From contig JBDXCG010000003.1 of NCBI GenBank assembly GCA_039980455.1, positions 806,001 through 870,000 on the forward strand: a DNA stretch of 64,000 nt. Direction: 5' to 3'. This stretch comes from CALINF01 sp039980455. GTDB taxonomy: Bacteria > Pseudomonadota > Gammaproteobacteria > Pseudomonadales > Halieaceae. Shown here one piece after another: positions 59,727 through 64,000 of this stretch. Within the stretch, counting starts at the first letter, position 1. Every line of letters begins with the position of its first letter. The notes below the pieces were generated by a model that ran no database searches, was not told the origin of the DNA, and saw only the letters and a list, made by a program, of their open reading frames with translations. The position numbers were made by a program, and so were the translations under genes.

Positions 59727-60188
59727 ATGGAATCATACAAGCTCGGGCGAATTGGGTTTGACCCCGATGCCAGCGAGCTATTTTCGGAAGAATCAAAAGA
59801 CCACCTGCATCCCCAGGTGCGAAACGTTCTGCTTTGCCTGATCAATCATGCCGGAGAAGTCGTCTCTACAGAGCAACTTGTGAGAGAGGCCTGGGAGGGT
59901 AGAGAGGCATCTGAAGAATGCATTAATCGCTGCGTATTGGCTTTGCGTAGGCATCTGCAGCGACATGGCGAGCCGCATCTCATAGAAGCCTTGCCAGGGG
60001 AGGGCTTTAAGCTCTCAACCAACATCGAGCAGAGCCTTCTCAATACAGCAGAGTCACCTGCAGTTCGACTAAACGATACGGTACAACAGAGTTTATTCAT
60101 ACGTTTTGATAGTGGGGTGCTGAAGGCAGTCACCGCGTTATCGATGTTAGGGCTCGTTATTATCTTCGTGACGATTAACGTTGCTTGA
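59727..60188 (+). CDS. Tail-anchored winged-helix (OmpR/ToxR-type) regulator without a periplasmic domain
   Basis: 153 residues. Residues 1-100 are a winged-helix DNA-binding domain of the OmpR/PhoB effector type: LHPQVRNVLLCLINHAGEVVSTEQLVREAWEGR, then ECINRCVLALRRHLQ (recognition helix) and LIEALPGEGFKL (wing). Residues 101-130 are a linker, and 132-152 (LKAVTALSMLGLVIIFVTINV) a single membrane helix ending two residues from the C-terminus. CadC and ToxR share this order but continue into a periplasmic sensor, which is absent here with no frameshifted continuation seen. The start ATG has AAGGA ten bases upstream. Target genes are unknown. Confidence 0.78.
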   Translation: MESYKLGRIGFDPDASELFSEESKDHLHPQVRNVLLCLINHAGEVVSTEQLVREAWEGREASEECINRCVLALRRHLQRHGEPHLIEALPGEGFKLSTNIEQSLLNTAESPAVRLNDTVQQSLFIRFDSGVLKAVTALSMLGLVIIFVTINVA

Positions 60189-61429
60189 GACGCCAAAGTC
60201 GGGCTGCGCCAAACCATAGCGACGAAGTTTCCAACCGGTCGTCTATCACCTATGCATAAGACAGAAGAAGGGCCAGATGAGTGAGCCTTACTTACTCGCT
60301 TACCCGCTGATTAAGCATTGATGCCCCACTTTTCATTTAACATAAAACCATTATTGGGTGCGCATATTCAGGAGGGCGTACCGCTTAAGGTGTTGGCATG
60401 ACCGTCACTAGAGGATGTTTAAGGGTTTGGGGAAGCTGACAAAACTGGCTCTGCGGGCATAGTTACTTGAGTATTGGCTGTTGAGATCTAGCGTTAGCGC
60501 CAGTCCAGTAGCAGTCACACCGGGCGTTATCTGCCTTGTTATGGCTCTCTGGAATGCAGTAGGACGACTATGTGGTCAGGTTGGTTAATGGTCGATTAGC
60601 AACTAACTGAGATCAGCGTGTCACTGGCTACGGCGTGAAATAGGTATTTCATGTAGATGATGTGAGTGAGGATTAAGGCTGTATATAAACAGGAAAGCGG
60701 TTGCTAGCCAGGCATAGATGGCACCGTGCGCGCACGAGAGCTTCCTCGAATTTAATTTTGCGACCCCATGCTCAAAGAAACCTACGAGCGGACGACCAGC
60801 TATGCGCGATCACGATGCGTGGGTTCCGCGAAGCATCATCAGATTTAAAACCAACGGCAAAAAAGTAAGAGCGCTTAGATGGGTTGCTTGCCTAGTTGTT
60901 ATTCTTGGAGCTGCAGCAGACATGGTGACGAACGGATCAGTATTAACAGGCTAGTAGCTAACGCAATCAATCAACATCTTATCCAGCTAACCAACTGTGG
61001 GACCAGGCGCGGAGAGTGGCCTCAAATCAGTTTTTGCTACCCAAACACCACGAAACCGCCTAAAACAGGCAATACCTCATCATCCGGATACTTATACACA
61101 GCTGCGTATAATATATATTATGTTAAATTAAGTATTTGGGCACGTAGTTGTCCACAGCCCTGTTGGCTAATCTAATCAATCTGCCCCCTTTCATACGCTT
61201 TTCTACTAATCCAGTGAATCATTGGCCCTAGGCTTCATTGGTGTCGTTTGTATTGTGGTCAGTTCAAACGGAGTCGTAACACTGATTTAACTATAGGGAT
61301 GAATCTCGCCCACGTGCATTAGCGAGTGTAAGTATTGAGCGTCGTTGCTACTCTTTTAGCACGTTGGTGAAATACCTTGGGTTCATCAACAGTACGCTGA
61401 GCGTCTAATCTTCACTGGGCTGGAAAAAT
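60189..61429. other. 1.24-kb stretch without a convincing gene
   Basis: I see no recognised protein, tRNA or known RNA here. Short open frames exist (longest 78 codons at 60718-60954) but have no family look. Items noted: an inverted repeat TGAAAT/ATTTCA at 60636-60651; a 14-base AT palindrome at 61108-61121 overlapping a perfect TATAAT at 61107-61112; AT-rich patches around 61090-61150. Its length is unusual beside the tight gene packing elsewhere. It may hold decayed genes, a small RNA or the regulatory region of the symporter gene. Confidence 0.6.
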
Positions 61430-63157
61430 ATGGATGTTTTCACTCTCACGATTATTGTCTGCCTGATTCTCTTCGTCGCTGTCGGATACTCGGCGGGTAA
61501 AAGCGTCAAAGACCTAGACGACTATATAGTTGCTGGCCGACGCGCTCCCACCATCCTTATCGTGGGTACTTTAGTGGCAAGCGTTATGAGCTCGGTCGCT
61601 TTTCTTGGTGAGGCTGCTTTTACGTATGACGGCCAAATGGGTGCCTATATGTTGTTTCCCAGCACATCGGCCGCTGGGTACGTTATCGGCGCCCTCTTCT
61701 TTGGCCGCTATTTACGCCGCAGCAGAGCGAGCACCGTAGCTGACTTCTTCGGCCAGCGGTTTAGCAGCTTTCGTGTGCAGCAGGCGTCCGGGGTCATTAT
61801 CGTTCTCTCTATCGGCGTATACCTGCTCATAGTGACGCAGGGCGCGGCAATTCTTTTATCTGACTTGACGCAACTTACCTATGTTCAAAGCCTAGTTCTT
61901 GCTTGGCTGAGTTACACACTATTTACAATGTATTCAGGGTCCAAAGGCGTAATCCTTACAGACACCCTTATGTTCTTGCTGTTCACGGGGGCTACCCTTG
62001 TCTTTGCTTACTATATTGTTAGTGACTTAGGTGGCATCGCCACCGCTATCGAGAATATGGCCCAGCTTGAGAGTAAGCCGGGGATTGCCTCCTGGAGCGG
62101 CATCGTGGGGCCGGGTACAGAATGGCCCACAGCGATGGATTATCTGATCTGGGCGTTTGTAATAGACCTTGCATGGAGTGCCGTTTACATCGTGGGACCC
62201 TGGCAGGCCGGTCGTCACTTAATGGCAAAAGACGAGCATGTCGTACTCCGCTCGGCGATTTATGCATTTATGATCGTTGTTCTTTTACAGATTACTATCT
62301 ACGGTCTGGGTGGAATTGTGAATCTCGTAAAGCCAGACATTACACCCTCTGAAACAGTTTTAGTTTGGGCGGCCAAAAATCTGGTCCCGGAGTTCTTGGG
62401 TGCACTTGTGTTGGCAGGCATTATGGCGGCGGCGCTATCTTCGGCCTCTACTTTTCTCTCTCTGGTTGGATTCAGTGCCAGCAATGATGTGGTTAGGAGA
62501 AAGAAGGAGCTCAGCCTGCGCTCAACGCGCCTGATCATGATGATTGTCGGCGTTATTGTTTTACTCGCCAGCCTCTACTTCCCGCCCAATATCTTTTGGT
62601 TGATGCTTTTTGTCGGCACTGTGTACGCCTCTTCCTGGGGCCCAGTTGGCTTAATGAGCATCTGGAGTAAACGAATCACAGAGTCTGCGGCCTTCTGGGG
62701 AATGATCACTGGCTTTGTGTTTAACGTGATCCCCGCGGGTATCGAGTACCTGGGCTATATCAAATGGCCTAGTTATCTACACCCAGCGATTATTGGAACG
62801 GTTGTCAGTATTTTTACGATAGTGGTCATCTCTAATAGAGGCACAGTGACCGATGAAGAGGCAGCTTACCGAGCAAAGCTGCACAGCACACCTGAAGAAG
62901 ATCGGGATGCAAAGAAAGTTAGGACAACTATGATCGCTCCTGCCGCCCTCATCCTGTACGGCTGCATCATGCCATTTCTAGTCGTGAACTATTACATCAA
63001 GCCCTATCAGCGCGGGACCGGGGAAATCATGGCGGATGGATCGATGAACTGGCAAACGGGAGAGGCTTGGTTCAGCTTGGCACCTGCCCTGCTCTTTATC
63101 TCGCTGGGCACGCTCGCCGCCGTAGTCATCTGGCGTGGCTATAGGCCCAAGGGGTAG
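61430..63157 (+). CDS. Sodium:solute symporter (SSS) family transporter
   Basis: 575 residues, about 13 membrane segments. SSS proteins import a solute with Na+. Family marks are the front VAVGYSAGKSVKDLDDYIVAGRRAPTILIVGTLVASVMSS with GEAAFTYDGQMGAY, the segment YTLFTMYSGSKGVILTDTLMFLLF (like PutP and PanF), and MAAALSSASTFLSLVGFSASNDVVRR with the serines that bind Na+. A cytoplasmic loop near residues 470-500 is acidic and lysine-rich. The substrate is unknown; proline, pantothenate, acetate or a polyol are all seen in this family. It stands alone, converging on napC. Confidence 0.88.
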   Translation: MDVFTLTIIVCLILFVAVGYSAGKSVKDLDDYIVAGRRAPTILIVGTLVASVMSSVAFLGEAAFTYDGQMGAYMLFPSTSAAGYVIGALFFGRYLRRSRASTVADFFGQRFSSFRVQQASGVIIVLSIGVYLLIVTQGAAILLSDLTQLTYVQSLVLAWLSYTLFTMYSGSKGVILTDTLMFLLFTGATLVFAYYIVSDLGGIATAIENMAQLESKPGIASWSGIVGPGTEWPTAMDYLIWAFVIDLAWSAVYIVGPWQAGRHLMAKDEHVVLRSAIYAFMIVVLLQITIYGLGGIVNLVKPDITPSETVLVWAAKNLVPEFLGALVLAGIMAAALSSASTFLSLVGFSASNDVVRRKKELSLRSTRLIMMIVGVIVLLASLYFPPNIFWLMLFVGTVYASSWGPVGLMSIWSKRITESAAFWGMITGFVFNVIPAGIEYLGYIKWPSYLHPAIIGTVVSIFTIVVISNRGTVTDEEAAYRAKLHSTPEEDRDAKKVRTTMIAPAALILYGCIMPFLVVNYYIKPYQRGTGEIMADGSMNWQTGEAWFSLAPALLFISLGTLAAVVIWRGYRPKG

Positions 63158-63166
63158 GCGTAGAAG

Positions 63167-63751
63167 TTAAAAGCCCTCAACGCCTGTCATATCAGGTAAC
63201 TTGTGGGCGATGCCTTTGTGGCAATCGATGCAGGTTTTTTCACCACTGGCCAGTGCCGTAGAGTGCTGCTGTTCTGCGCGGGCGCTTTGCCAGGTGAAGT
63301 CCATATACTCGTACTCGTGACAGTTGCGACATTCCAGGGAGTCGTTCGCCTTCAGTCGATGCCATTCGTTTTCTGCTAGAGCGCGCCGGCGTGCTTCAAA
63401 TTTCTCTGGCGTATCGATCGTTCCAACAACCCACGCCCATACCTCTTTTGATGCCTGCATCTTGCGCGCTATTTTATCGGTCCAATTATGAGGCACATGA
63501 CAGCTAGAGCAGATTGCGCGTACACCTGAGCGGTTATTAAAGTGAATTGTATACTGAAGCTCTTCGTAGAGATTTTCGTGGCAGCTCGTACAAAAAGTCT
63601 CCGTATTGGTGAACTCCATTGCAGTGTTAAAGCCGCCCCAGAAAATGATTCCCATAAAGAAACCGCCTAGAGCCAAAAATCCAAGACTGTAGTATTTACT
63701 CGGCGTAGAGACTGTTCGCCAGTATCGCTTAATGAGCTCAATCACTTTCAC
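63167..63751 (-). CDS. napC: NapC/NirT-family membrane-anchored tetraheme cytochrome c
   Basis: 194 residues. NapC passes electrons from menaquinol or ubiquinol to the periplasmic nitrate reductase NapAB. One N-terminal membrane anchor (YSLGFLALGGFFMGIIFWGGF) precedes four CxxCH heme motifs: CTSCH, CSSCH, CRNCH and CIDCH. The end of the chain (CHKGIAHKLPDMTGVEGF) is typical. The start is GTG at 63751, overlapping the stop of the upstream napB. Context fixes NapC over NrfH or TorC relatives. Confidence 0.93.
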   Translation of the reverse strand: MKVIELIKRYWRTVSTPSKYYSLGFLALGGFFMGIIFWGGFNTAMEFTNTETFCTSCHENLYEELQYTIHFNNRSGVRAICSSCHVPHNWTDKIARKMQASKEVWAWVVGTIDTPEKFEARRRALAENEWHRLKANDSLECRNCHEYEYMDFTWQSARAEQQHSTALASGEKTCIDCHKGIAHKLPDMTGVEGF

Positions 63752-64000
63752 TGCCCTACTTTACTCTTGGCACTGATCAGCGTGTCGATATCCACAAAGT
63801 CGTTAACCAGCAATGGGGGTGTATCGGCTTGCGTGACATGGCACTGTTCACAAAAATATCTGCGAGGGGATACATCTGCGAGAAAGTTGCCCTCTCTATC
63901 CATATAGTGCGTCACACTCACCATGGTTGCCTGACTGTCCTCAGACCGCTTGCGACTGTGGCAACCAAGGCACTGGTTAACCTTCAGGTCTACCTGGTAG
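63748..64000 (-). CDS. napB: NapB, diheme subunit of periplasmic nitrate reductase, 5' end beyond the right edge
   Basis: The last 83 codons are visible. NapB is the small cytochrome c of the NapAB complex, taking electrons from NapC. Two CxxCH heme motifs stand in NQCLGCHSRKR and FCEQCHVTQADTPPLLVNDF, spaced as in NapB, and the end DTLISAKSKVGQ closes it. Its TGA overlaps the GTG of napC. The rest of the nap operon, including napA, should lie to the right of the window. Confidence 0.88.
   Translation of the reverse strand, partial: YQVDLKVNQCLGCHSRKRSEDSQATMVSVTHYMDREGNFLADVSPRRYFCEQCHVTQADTPPLLVNDFVDIDTLISAKSKVGQ

Noticed and set aside
60718..60954. 78-codon open frame with a hydrophobic stretch
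   Set aside because: Weak ribosome site, no recognised family, and no promoter spacing; it may be chance in the long non-coding region.

Overview
The window looks like chromosomal DNA from a free-living gammaproteobacterium, probably marine or aquatic. Two conserved gammaproteobacterial gene orders point there: purB-hflD-mnmA-nudJ-rluE-icd (15.9-21.5 kb) and mltD-gloB-methyltransferase-rnhA-dnaQ (42.8-47.1 kb). nhaB, nfuA, cobB, a pseudomonad-type aruI-aruH pair and a Pseudomonas-type cysI plus DUF934 pair agree with this. I cannot name the genus. Genes are dense and often overlap. I see no tRNA, rRNA, CRISPR array, IS element or prophage, and only one long stretch without a gene (60189-61429).

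Layout. A partial pabB leaves the left edge on the minus strand. 1.5-10.0 kb (+) is a complete propionyl-CoA to succinyl-CoA operon: carboxyltransferase, a very large biotin carboxylase fused to its biotinyl domain, methylmalonyl-CoA epimerase, B12-dependent mutase, the MeaB chaperone GTPase and a small Rieske protein. 10.0-12.8 kb (-) carries aruI-aruH for arginine transamination. An orphan CpsB-type PHP phosphatase follows (+). 13.8-20.1 kb (-) is a translation and nucleotide block: a GNAT fusion, roxA, purB, hflD, mnmA, nudJ and rluE. icd faces it and ends in a strong terminator. 21.6-25.0 kb (-) holds a cation/proton antiporter and the sulfite reductase pair. A 38-codon membrane peptide gene, a DUF2970 gene and B12-dependent metH follow.

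29.4-38.2 kb holds nfuA with a probable IscR-type operator, a DAHP synthase (-), and an AddB-like/AddA-like nuclease-helicase pair overlapping a CobB sirtuin. 38.3-44.1 kb (-) has copA with a tiny trailing ORF that may be a cupredoxin remnant, a secreted protein with an internal duplication, rlmG and mltD. gloB, a methyltransferase, rnhA, dnaQ, nhaB, nudC and sohB follow.

50.7-57.6 kb (-) reads as one operon for sulfur and membrane stress: a persulfide-dioxygenase-like protein, a DUF442 phosphatase-like/sulfide:quinone oxidoreductase fusion, a SulP transporter, a small anchored protein and the heme-type fatty acid cis/trans isomerase Cti. 57.7-59.5 kb (+) has a class III CoA-transferase and a TRIC-type channel. 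Then come a tail-anchored winged-helix regulator, 1.24 kb without a convincing gene, a sodium:solute symporter, and the end of a periplasmic nitrate reductase operon (napB-napC) at the right edge.

B12 chemistry (mutase, MeaB, metH) and sulfur chemistry (sulfite reductase, sulfide oxidation, MnmA) recur. The best candidates for something new are the sulfide-oxidation/Cti operon with its oddly placed cysteines, and the sensor-less tail-anchored regulator. I did not find an obviously new defence or mobile system.
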